29,857 bases of DNA, taken from positions 1-29,857 of the forward strand of contig JAEDCX010000024.1 of NCBI GenBank assembly GCA_016293925.1. The letters run 5' to 3'. Below the pieces are notes generated by a model. The model ran no database searches. It saw only the letters and a program-made list of their open reading frames with translations, and was not told where the DNA came from. This document shows positions 23,937 to 29,857 of this stretch, piece after piece. Numbering within the stretch: position 1 is the first letter of the stretch; every line of letters starts with the position of its first letter. Source of the DNA: Lachnospiraceae bacterium. Its GTDB lineage: Bacteria; Bacillota; Clostridia; Lachnospirales; Lachnospiraceae. The position numbers and the translations under genes are program-made.

Positions 23937-25118
23937 TTATGTAAATTCATCTCCGCTTTTCAACACATATTCACAGGACACATAATTGCTCAGATCCATC
24001 CCCTTTTCCGTCAGCCGTATGCACCCGTTTTCCCGAACCACAAGCCCCTCCTGCACCAGGCGGTCCGTCACCCCCGGATACACGCAATCAATACACGTTC
24101 CGAAGGCAGTCCGAAATGCCTCCTCATTCACTCCCTCATTCATCCGGAGTCCCAGAAACAAGGTTTCTTCCATGGCATCCTCCCGATCCGGCACCACCAC
24201 ACTGTCCGGGTTGATGCAGTGATCCAGGTACAAATCCATGGATGTTTCGTTTTTATAACGTTTTCCTCCGTAAAAAGAGGATGCTCCCAGCCCCAGGCCG
24301 ATGTAGGGCTCCCGTTTCCAATATGTGATGTTATGTAAACTTGCAAAGCCGCGTTTTGCGTAATTGCTGATCTCGTACTGTTCGTAGCCATGCTGCGCAA
24401 GCATACTTCGTGTCAGGGCATACATGTCACGCTCCGTATCCTCATCCGGAAGCGGTGGAAATCCTCCACCCGCCCCTTCTTTCGGATTCCCGTATCTCTC
24501 ATAAAACGGGGTTCCCTCTTCAATCATCAGACTGTATGCACTGATGTGCTGCGGTTCCAATGCCAGAACACGTTCCAGTGTGCTCCGGTATGATTCCAGT
24601 GTCTGTCCCGGAAGGGCACTCATCAGATCAATGTTGATATTGTCAAATCCTGCTGCCGCAGCTCCCTTGTAGTTTTCCAGAAAAGTGGCATAATCATGTA
24701 TTCTTCCGATGGTTTGCAGTTCTCTATCCACGGTGGACTGCAGCCCGAAGCTGATCCGGTTGATTCCGGCTTCCCGGTATGCTGCCAGTTTCTCTTCCGT
24801 AACCGTACCCGGATTGGCTTCCAGCGTGATCTCCGCATTCGCCTCAAAAGGAAAACGGCTTTTTAGTTTACATAATATAGATTCTATCATGGTTGCCGGA
24901 AGCACAGAAGGGGTTCCGCCACCGAAAAAGACCGATTTCACTGTAATCGATTCCTGACCGTATGTGTCGATTTCCTGCAATAATCGGTTTACATAAACTT
25001 CAAATCTATGTTCCTGCTCCGAACCGTTCATCTCCCCAACACCAAAAGAGAGGAAATCGCAATACAGACATTTCCTGACGCAATATGGTATATGAATATA
25101 TATTGCAACAGGTGTCAT
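23937..25118 (-). CDS. hemW: Radical SAM heme chaperone HemW
   Basis: HemW is a radical SAM protein that binds heme and is often misannotated as coproporphyrinogen dehydrogenase. The 393-residue protein starts MTPVAIYIHIPYCVRKCLYC, with the cluster cysteines Cys13, Cys17 and Cys20 in CX3CX2C. It then has FFGGGTPSVLPATMIESIL and AEITLEANPGTVTEEKLAAY. The LHNITYWKREPYIGLGLGAS segment, with the HNxxYW motif characteristic of HemW rather than HemN, is present. GGGGAGGAAA precedes the ATG. It follows lepA by 37 bases, the usual Firmicute order. Three XerD-arm-like 10-mers lie inside this gene, an uneven share for its length. Confidence 0.94.
   Translation of the reverse strand: MTPVAIYIHIPYCVRKCLYCDFLSFGVGEMNGSEQEHRFEVYVNRLLQEIDTYGQESITVKSVFFGGGTPSVLPATMIESILCKLKSRFPFEANAEITLEANPGTVTEEKLAAYREAGINRISFGLQSTVDRELQTIGRIHDYATFLENYKGAAAAGFDNINIDLMSALPGQTLESYRSTLERVLALEPQHISAYSLMIEEGTPFYERYGNPKEGAGGGFPPLPDEDTERDMYALTRSMLAQHGYEQYEISNYAKRGFASLHNITYWKREPYIGLGLGASSFYGGKRYKNETSMDLYLDHCINPDSVVVPDREDAMEETLFLGLRMNEGVNEEAFRTAFGTCIDCVYPGVTDRLVQEGLVVRENGCIRLTEKGMDLSNYVSCEYVLKSGDEFT
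24331..24340 (+). repeat. XerD-arm-like 10-mer, copy 5
   Basis: TTATGTAAAC on the plus strand inside hemW (the complement encodes part of Ser-Leu-His-Asn-Ile). The base after it is T, as in dif. The 28 bases 24314-24341 match Bacillus subtilis dif, as I recall it, at about 19 positions. Confidence 0.6.
24865..24892 (-). other. dif-like 28-mer containing XerD-arm copy 6, inside hemW
   Basis: On the minus strand the copy at 24875-24866 is embedded in a longer match to the Bacillus subtilis dif site. I count 23 of 28 identical positions, including the whole XerD arm with its final T, the central region except one base, and the inner TAGAA of the XerC arm. The outer XerC arm diverges. It encodes Met-Ile-Glu-Ser-Ile-Leu-Cys-Lys in HemW. 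A true dif inside a conserved gene would be unusual, so it may be only a strong XerD-binding site. Confidence 0.45.
24987..24996 (-). repeat. XerD-arm-like 10-mer, copy 7
   Basis: TTATGTAAAC on the minus strand inside hemW, encoding part of Val-Tyr-Val-Asn-Arg. It lies 121 bp from copy 6 in the same orientation. Its flank shows no further resemblance to dif. Confidence 0.6.
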
Positions 25119-25155
25119 GACGATTTCCTCCCCGGATTTCCTGCCTATTGGGCGA

Positions 25156-26961
25156 TCAGTTCTCGTCCAGTTTCAAAACACTCATAAATGCATTCTGCGG
25201 AATCTCCACGTTACCGATCTGACGCATTCGCTTCTTGCCTTCCTTCTGTTTCTCCAGCAGCTTCTTCTTTCGGGTAATATCGCCGCCGTAACACTTGGCC
25301 AGCACGTCCTTACGCATGGCTTTCACGGTCTCCCTGGCGATAATCTTGCCGTTCACAGCCGCCTGAATCGGGATCTCAAACAGATGCCGCGGAATCTCGT
25401 CCTTCAATTTCTCGCACATTTTTCTGCCCCGCTCATATGCGGAGTCCTTATGAACGATAAAGGACAGGGCATCCACCATCTCATGATTCACCAGGATGTC
25501 CAGTTTCACCAGCTCCGATGTCTCGTATCCCTTCAGGTCATAGTCAAAGGATGCATATCCTCTGGATCTGGATTTCAATGCATCAAAAAAGTCATAGATA
25601 ATCTCATTCAAAGGCAATTCATATCGGAGAAGCGCTCTTGTCTCCTCCATGTATTCCATGCCAAGATATCGTCCTCTTCTCTCCTGGCACAATTCCATAA
25701 TGGAACCGATAAATTCTGTTGTTACCATGATCTCTGCGGAAACAATCGGTTCTTCCATGTAAGATATCTCCGAAGGATCCGGCAGGTTGGACGGATTCGT
25801 CAGATCAATGATCTCTCCGTTTGTCTTGTGCACCTTGTAGATAACGCCCGGCGCTGTAGTTACCAGGTCCAGATTATACTCCCGCTCCAGACGTTCCTGA
25901 ATAATCTCCAGATGAAGCAGTCCCAGGAATCCGCATCGAAACCCAAAGCCCAGGGCAAGAGAAGTCTCCGGCTCATACCGGAGGGATGCATCATTCAGTT
26001 TCAGTTTCTCCAGCGCGTCCCTCAGATCCGGGTATTTGGCGCCGTCTGCCGGATACAGACCACAGTACACCATGGACTGCACTTCCTTATACCCCGGAAG
26101 GGGTTCGGCACACGGATTCCCGTCCTCTGTCACCGTATCTCCCACCTGGGTGTCCTTCAGGTTCTTGATCGACGCAGTCAGATAGCCGACCATTCCCGCC
26201 GACAGTTCTTCACAGGGGATCAGCTGACCTGCTCCGAAATAGCCCACTTCAACAACATCGAATCTGGCTTTCGTCGCCATCATCCGAATGGTGGTGCCCT
26301 TCCGTACAACGCCTTCCCTGATACGGCAGAATACAATTACTCCCTTGTAGGGATCATAAACCGAGTCAAAAATCAATGCCTGCAGCGGATTCCGGCTACT
26401 GCCGCCCGGGGCCGGAATCTTATTGACAACCGCCTCCAGAACATCCTCAATCCCGATACCGTTCTTCGCGGAGATCCGGGGCGCATCCTGGGCTTCCAGC
26501 CCGATCACATCCTCAATCTCATCGATCACACGCTGCGGATCCGCACTGGGAAGATCGATCTTATTGATCACCGGGAACACATCCAGATCATGATCCAGCG
26601 CAAGATACACATTGGCAAGCGTCTGCGCCTCAATCCCCTGTGCCGCATCCACCACCAGAATCGCCCCATCACACGCAGCAAGACTCCGGCTCACCTCATA
26701 GTTAAAATCCACATGCCCGGGCGTATCGATCAGATTGAACACATATTCCGTTCCGTCCTTTGCCTGATACACCGTCCGCACTGCCTGGGATTTGATTGTG
26801 ATTCCTCGCTCTCTCTCCAGATCCATGTTATCCAGTACCTGCTCCTGCATCTCCCGGGATGTCAGAAGTCCTGTTTTCTCTATGATACGATCCGCAAGGG
26901 TTGATTTCCCGTGATCAATATGTGCAATAATACAGAAATTCCTAATCTTACTCTGATCCAT
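25156..26961 (-). CDS. lepA: Elongation factor 4 (LepA), translational GTPase
   Basis: LepA is a ribosome-associated GTPase proposed to back-translocate stalled ribosomes or assist 30S assembly. The protein of about 601 residues starts MDQSKIRNFCIIAHIDHGKS (G1), followed by the switch motif RERGITIKS, DTPGHVDFNYE (G3) and NKIDLPSADP (G4). The family's C-terminal end contains AKCYGGDITRKKKLLEKQKE, diagnostic for LepA. I chose the ATG at 26961 because GAGG lies six bases upstream. The ATG four codons earlier has only a weak site. A sigma-A-type promoter lies in the gap after spoIIP. hemW follows. Confidence 0.97.
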   Translation of the reverse strand: MDQSKIRNFCIIAHIDHGKSTLADRIIEKTGLLTSREMQEQVLDNMDLERERGITIKSQAVRTVYQAKDGTEYVFNLIDTPGHVDFNYEVSRSLAACDGAILVVDAAQGIEAQTLANVYLALDHDLDVFPVINKIDLPSADPQRVIDEIEDVIGLEAQDAPRISAKNGIGIEDVLEAVVNKIPAPGGSSRNPLQALIFDSVYDPYKGVIVFCRIREGVVRKGTTIRMMATKARFDVVEVGYFGAGQLIPCEELSAGMVGYLTASIKNLKDTQVGDTVTEDGNPCAEPLPGYKEVQSMVYCGLYPADGAKYPDLRDALEKLKLNDASLRYEPETSLALGFGFRCGFLGLLHLEIIQERLEREYNLDLVTTAPGVIYKVHKTNGEIIDLTNPSNLPDPSEISYMEEPIVSAEIMVTTEFIGSIMELCQERRGRYLGMEYMEETRALLRYELPLNEIIYDFFDALKSRSRGYASFDYDLKGYETSELVKLDILVNHEMVDALSFIVHKDSAYERGRKMCEKLKDEIPRHLFEIPIQAAVNGKIIARETVKAMRKDVLAKCYGGDITRKKKLLEKQKEGKKRMRQIGNVEIPQNAFMSVLKLDEN

Positions 26962-27031
26962 CTCTATCCTCATTTTCCGGCGCTCTGCAACGCAGCTCCG
27001 CCCCCGATTCCTTATGGAATCTTCAGAATAA

Positions 27032-27061
27032 AATATAGCATAGGAAAAACCTTTCTGTCTA
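27032..27061 (-). promoter_or_regulatory. Predicted sigma-A promoter of lepA
   Basis: TAGACA (27061-27056), 18 bases, then TATATT (27037-27032) on the minus strand match five of six bases each. It gives lepA-hemW vegetative expression independent of the sporulation gene upstream. A GATTCC/GGAATC hairpin follows within the leader. Confidence 0.55.
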
Positions 27062-27080
27062 TTCTTTTTCTGTAACTGCC

Positions 27081-28352
27081 CTAGGAATCCGTGCCGCCCA
27101 GTGTCAGCGCAATAATGTGTGACAAAGGTTCCACCGCATTCATGGCTTCTTCCACCGTATTGGTCTGTGCCCCCAGTTCAATCAGCATGGTTTTCCCCCG
27201 ATAATGCATGTTATACCGACTTTTCCGCAGATATATTTTCCGAGTCAGCCCCGGGTAGTACTCATTTGCCCTCATCTGCGCTTTCAGGGAAAATGCCAGA
27301 TTCTCCGCCAGGTTCGGATTCTTCAGATAGGAGATCGGACCCGATGTACTGTCGTAGGATAACCCATTAAAGAACATGAACATCGCACAGTCCTTCCCGT
27401 CAATCTGCGTCACCAGTTTCTTTCCCTCGGGCATCTCATCCCTGTGCAGATCAATGACCACCTCGATGGAAGGATTCTCGGCAAGAATCTGTTCCAGGGC
27501 ATCGGCCGCATAGTAATATGCATCATTTCTGCGGATCACATCATATTCTCCCGTGTCATGCAGCACAGAATAGCCATACCCCCGCAGCAGTTCTGCCAGT
27601 TTCTCACCGGCTCCCACAACGGTGTCCTCCTTATGGTCCGGTCTGGAATCTATGTAACCTTCCTGGGAATGGGTGTGGTAGATCAGAATCTGCGGAAGAT
27701 CCGATCCCGGTTCCACATGCAGATCATAGCGATTCAGATTCTCCCAGGTAATTCCAGCTTCCGTTACCGCGGTTGTGGGATCCACGGTGTAAAATTCCCG
27801 CAGCAGATTGTCGGCCACCGTGAATTGTGTGAGATCGTATCGGATCAGGGGCTCGGAGTGATGAATCAATCCGTTTCTCCATTCCATATCACTGTTATTG
27901 GTTCCGTGCACCATGGCAGATGCCACTTCCACGCTGTCCCCTTCGGCAATCGGTTCCCCACCCGCCGCCGTTGCATCCGCTCCGGATGCAGTTTCCGGCG
28001 TCTCGCGCTCCCCCGCATCCGGCGTCTCGCCTCCCTCTGCCCAATCCGGTTCAGCCTGCCCCTTTGCAAGCAGTATATCCTGCTGCCATTCCCGTATTCT
28101 ACCAAGCTGTTCCTCTGCTATCTTCCGGCTCGCAGGATCGGTGTCCTCTCTCTGCGACGTCTCACTGTCCGAAAACGGAATCGGCAGAATACCCAGCATA
28201 TTTTTTACCCGGTTCCATCCCTCTGTCCGGCTTCCGCTGATATAATACAATGTCGGCGACATGATCTGCCCTATCCGCCCAAACAAAACCACTGCCAGCA
28301 CGACCGTAACAATCGTAAAACATTTCCTCACTCCACTCCATCTACGTTCCAT
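27081..28352 (-). CDS. spoIIP: Stage II sporulation protein P, septal peptidoglycan amidase
   Basis: SpoIIP is the amidase/endopeptidase that, with SpoIID and SpoIIM, thins septal peptidoglycan and drives engulfment. The 423-residue protein has an N-terminal membrane anchor (CFTIVTVVLAVVLFGRIGQI) and a low-complexity linker rich in Ala, Glu, Gly and Thr at about residues 90-150. The catalytic domain follows with PQILIYHTHSQEGYI, IEVVIDLHRDEMPEGKKLV and a terminal NMHYRGKTMLIELGAQTNTV. The ATG at 28352 was chosen (GAAGGA ten bases upstream). A TTG nine codons earlier has no ribosome binding site. A perfect sigma-E-type promoter lies 50 bases upstream, overlapping the gpr stop. Confidence 0.95.
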   Translation of the reverse strand: MERRWSGVRKCFTIVTVVLAVVLFGRIGQIMSPTLYYISGSRTEGWNRVKNMLGILPIPFSDSETSQREDTDPASRKIAEEQLGRIREWQQDILLAKGQAEPDWAEGGETPDAGERETPETASGADATAAGGEPIAEGDSVEVASAMVHGTNNSDMEWRNGLIHHSEPLIRYDLTQFTVADNLLREFYTVDPTTAVTEAGITWENLNRYDLHVEPGSDLPQILIYHTHSQEGYIDSRPDHKEDTVVGAGEKLAELLRGYGYSVLHDTGEYDVIRRNDAYYYAADALEQILAENPSIEVVIDLHRDEMPEGKKLVTQIDGKDCAMFMFFNGLSYDSTSGPISYLKNPNLAENLAFSLKAQMRANEYYPGLTRKIYLRKSRYNMHYRGKTMLIELGAQTNTVEEAMNAVEPLSHIIALTLGGTDS

Positions 28353-28402
28353 GCACCTACAATCCTTCCGGTTTGCCAATCGGCAAAAGGGTTCTACTGA
28401 TT

Positions 28403-28429
28403 ATTGTATGCACAACGGTCGCCATCTAT
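28403..28429 (-). promoter_or_regulatory. Predicted sigma-E promoter of spoIIP
   Basis: On the minus strand ATA (28429-28427), 16 bases, then CATACAAT (28410-28403) fits the sigma-E consensus ATA-16-CATACANT exactly. The -35 overlaps the gpr stop codon. Mother-cell expression of spoIIP under sigma-E is what is known in Bacillus. Confidence 0.75.
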
Positions 28430-29319
28430 GACTGAAGCCATTCCGACTGCAATGCTTCATTGATTGCCTCAGACAGGGTATAGCTTACCAGATGGACGAT
28501 TTCATCAATATCTTTCCCCGTGACATAGAAATTGTGAAGTTCTGACGTCCATGTGGCCGGATCGATCTCTATGGAACGTCCGGAACGCTCCAGCGCATCC
28601 GATACAATCGTCCCGGCATCCACAACCGTAGGAATCCCGATTGCAATCACCGGTACGCCGAGACTCTCCTCCGTCAACGCGTTCCGATGATTCCCCACTC
28701 CGGATCCGGGATGAATTCCGGTATTGGAGATCTGAATCGTCCGGTTCAGACGCTTCGTGCTTCTGGCTGCCAGTGCATCAATCACCAGCACTGCATCCGG
28801 TTCCGTCTGCACCACGATGCCTCTGATCACCTCTTCTGCCTCCATACCGGTTCTGGCCATCACACCGGGGGCAATGGCACTGACACGGCTCATTGTCCTT
28901 CCCGCGTACGCAGCTGTTCCGAACCGATCCAGAATATGTCTCGTAATTCTGAGATGATCCACAACCTTCGGTCCCAGGGAATCTGCCGTTACGTCTCGGT
29001 TTCCCAGTCCCACAACCAGAACCGACATCCCGCCCTTTCCGATCGGAAGCATTTCCCGAAGGTGTTCCGCTATCACATGGGAGATTTCTTCATGATACCC
29101 GCTATCCGGTTCCCGCAAATTGGGAACCTCCAATGTGACATATGTTCCCATGGGCTTTCCGATGATTTTGGCACCATTTTTCGTATCCACATTTACCCTT
29201 GTCACCCGAATATCCAGTTCCGGTATACTGTATTCCGATACCGTCACACCGCGAACCTGATCAGCGCCCTCCCCGATATTTTCTCTGGCCTCCAGAGCCA
29301 GATCCGTTCTGACCATCAT
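28426..29319 (-). CDS. gpr: Germination protease GPR
   Basis: GPR cleaves small acid-soluble spore proteins at germination. It is made in the forespore as an inactive precursor. The 297-residue protein starts MMVRTDLALEARENIGEGAD, the usual N terminus including the region removed on activation. It has VLVVGLGNRDVTADSLGPKV, DAVLVIDALAARSTKRLNRT and AIGIPTVVDAGTIVSDALE, all typical of GPR. A much longer in-frame extension exists but would run back across the divergent promoter region into rpsT. AGGAAAGGAAG just upstream fixes the start at 29319 or the adjacent ATG at 29316. spoIIP follows as in Bacillus. Confidence 0.95.
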   Translation of the reverse strand: MMVRTDLALEARENIGEGADQVRGVTVSEYSIPELDIRVTRVNVDTKNGAKIIGKPMGTYVTLEVPNLREPDSGYHEEISHVIAEHLREMLPIGKGGMSVLVVGLGNRDVTADSLGPKVVDHLRITRHILDRFGTAAYAGRTMSRVSAIAPGVMARTGMEAEEVIRGIVVQTEPDAVLVIDALAARSTKRLNRTIQISNTGIHPGSGVGNHRNALTEESLGVPVIAIGIPTVVDAGTIVSDALERSGRSIEIDPATWTSELHNFYVTGKDIDEIVHLVSYTLSEAINEALQSEWLQS

Positions 29320-29373
29320 ACCTTTTCTTCCTTTCCTGGATAATGTAGTATCTATTTTTCGCAATTTCCTGCA

Positions 29374-29403
29374 AATTATGTATTGACAATTTGCACCCGA
29401 TTC
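29374..29403 (-). promoter_or_regulatory. Predicted sigma-G promoter of gpr
   Basis: On the minus strand GAATC (29403-29399), 18 bases, then CATAATT (29380-29374) matches the forespore sigma-G pattern GMATR-18-CATNMTA with one mismatch in each element. It overlaps the rpsT promoter on the other strand. Confidence 0.5.
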
Positions 29404-29411
29404 TATAGAAT
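29383..29411 (+). promoter_or_regulatory. Predicted sigma-A promoter of rpsT
   Basis: A perfect TTGACA (29383-29388), 17 bases, then TAGAAT (29406-29411). Transcription would start near 29418, leaving a leader of about 80 bases that begins with a hairpin. Confidence 0.75.
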
Positions 29412-29423
29412 ACAATCGTATGT

Positions 29424-29458
29424 TTACGTCGGTACGTCCGTGTCCGGAATCGACGTAA
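29424..29458 (+). promoter_or_regulatory. Hairpin at the 5' end of the rpsT leader
   Basis: TTACGTCG (29424-29431) pairs perfectly with CGACGTAA (29451-29458). Inside it TCCG (29437-29440) pairs with CGGA (29445-29448) around a TGTC loop. It begins a few bases after the predicted transcript start and ends 25 bases before the ribosome binding site. It could serve S20 autoregulation or protect the mRNA. No known leader class is recognised. Confidence 0.5.
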
Positions 29459-29497
29459 TCGGGCAAAAAACAGATGATTGTACAGGAGGTGTTCATT

Positions 29498-29761
29498 TTG
29501 GCAAATATCAAGTCTGCGAAGAAGAGAATCCTTGTCAGCCAGACCAAGGCTGATAGAAATAAAGCAATCCGTTCCGGCGTAAAAACAGCAATCAAGAAAG
29601 TAAACGCTGCTATTGCCGCTAACGATAAGGCTGCTGCTCAGGCTGCTCTGCTGGAAGCTACCAGCACGATCGATAAGGCTACTACGAAGGGTGTATATCA
29701 TAAGAACAATGCATCCAGAAAAGTTTCTCGCCTGAACAAGGCCGTAAACGCTATGGCTTAA
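29498..29761 (+). CDS. rpsT: 30S ribosomal protein S20
   Basis: S20 binds 16S rRNA in the body of the small subunit. The 87-residue protein starts M-ANIKSAKKRILVSQTKA and is rich in Lys, Arg and Ala, with the helical KTAIKKVNAAIAANDKAAAQ, then KGVYHKNNASRKVSRL and NKAVNAMA, typical of bS20. The start is the TTG at 29498, six bases after AGGAGGTG. An in-frame ATG at 29474 lies upstream of that ribosome binding site and would add eight residues foreign to the family. TTG starts occur for S20 in other bacteria. It is the only plus-strand gene and ends in its own terminator. Confidence 0.97.
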   Translation: MANIKSAKKRILVSQTKADRNKAIRSGVKTAIKKVNAAIAANDKAAAQAALLEATSTIDKATTKGVYHKNNASRKVSRLNKAVNAMA

Positions 29762-29780
29762 TTTTTTGGGAACACAACAT

Positions 29781-29817
29781 AAAAAGCATCCCATACCGTC
29801 ATGTGGGATGCTTTTTT
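29781..29817 (+). terminator. Intrinsic terminator of rpsT
   Basis: AAAAAGCATCCCA (29781-29793) pairs with TGGGATGCTTTTT (29804-29816), loop of ten bases, followed by another T. It starts 20 bases after the rpsT stop. The remaining 40 bases of the window show nothing I can assign. Confidence 0.9.
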
Positions 29818-29857
29818 ATTACTTCTTTTGAATTATGTCCTCTACGCGATCTGTGTA

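Noticed and set aside
25117..26904. 595-codon open frame on the plus strand opposite lepA
   Set aside because: It is the antisense of lepA, whose GTPase and C-terminal motifs are unmistakable. The plus-strand translation is Arg/His/Leu-rich with no domain, as expected of a shadow frame.
29317..29595. N-terminal extension of gpr by 92 codons
   Set aside because: It would run through the rpsT promoter and into rpsT coding sequence, has no family similarity, and a good ribosome binding site precedes the start at 29319.
1..29857. CRISPR arrays, tRNA or rRNA genes, insertion sequences, prophage
   Set aside because: I found no regularly spaced direct repeats, no cloverleaf-like or rRNA-like sequence and no transposase or phage protein.

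Overview
The window looks like chromosome of a motile, endospore-forming member of the Clostridia, most likely Lachnospiraceae. The reasons are a complete Gram-positive-type flgB-to-fliL flagellar operon with motA, motB and flbD inside it, CodY directly upstream of that operon, the sporulation genes gpr, spoIIP and sigK, and a gpr-spoIIP-lepA-hemW order familiar from Firmicutes. No genus can be named from the sequence alone. All protein genes run on the minus strand except rpsT at the right edge, and coding density is high. I see no phage, insertion sequence, CRISPR array, tRNA or rRNA.

Layout, in the direction of transcription (right to left). At 28.4-29.8 kb rpsT (plus) and gpr (minus) diverge from overlapping promoters. 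From 23.9 to 28.4 kb come spoIIP (behind a sigma-E-type promoter), lepA and hemW. From 20.9 to 23.9 kb lies a tight cluster of sigK, a degenerate HD-GYP-like gene and pilT, headed by a sigma-K-type promoter. A 305-bp gap at 20.6-20.9 kb carries a structured element bounded by long imperfect inverted repeats. From 14.7 to 20.6 kb come comM, dprA, topA and codY, with a terminator before and another after codY. From 14.47 kb down to the left edge is one fla operon: flgB, flgC, fliE, fliF, fliG, fliH, fliI, fliJ, a MotE/YlxF-like gene, fliK, flgD, a TIGR02530-type gene, flgE, flbD, motA, motB and the start of fliL. It encodes the rod, MS ring, switch, export ATPase complex, hook and stator. Two strong hairpins lie between genes inside it.

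The most unusual signal is not a gene. The 10-mer TTATGTAAAC, identical to the XerD-binding arm of the Gram-positive dif site, occurs seven times in three clusters (near 8.1, 18.9 and 24.3-25.0 kb), in both orientations and several reading frames. Random expectation is well below one. One copy, inside hemW, extends to a dif-like 28-mer. Other points of interest are the inverted-repeat element upstream of comM, the sigK-HD-pilT cluster, a FlgD with an added helical domain of a kind seen in surface proteins, and sporulation-sigma promoters that can be read directly. Start codons were reassigned from ribosome binding sites for motB, motA, the YlxF-like gene, fliH, flgB, codY, sigK, lepA, spoIIP, gpr and rpsT.
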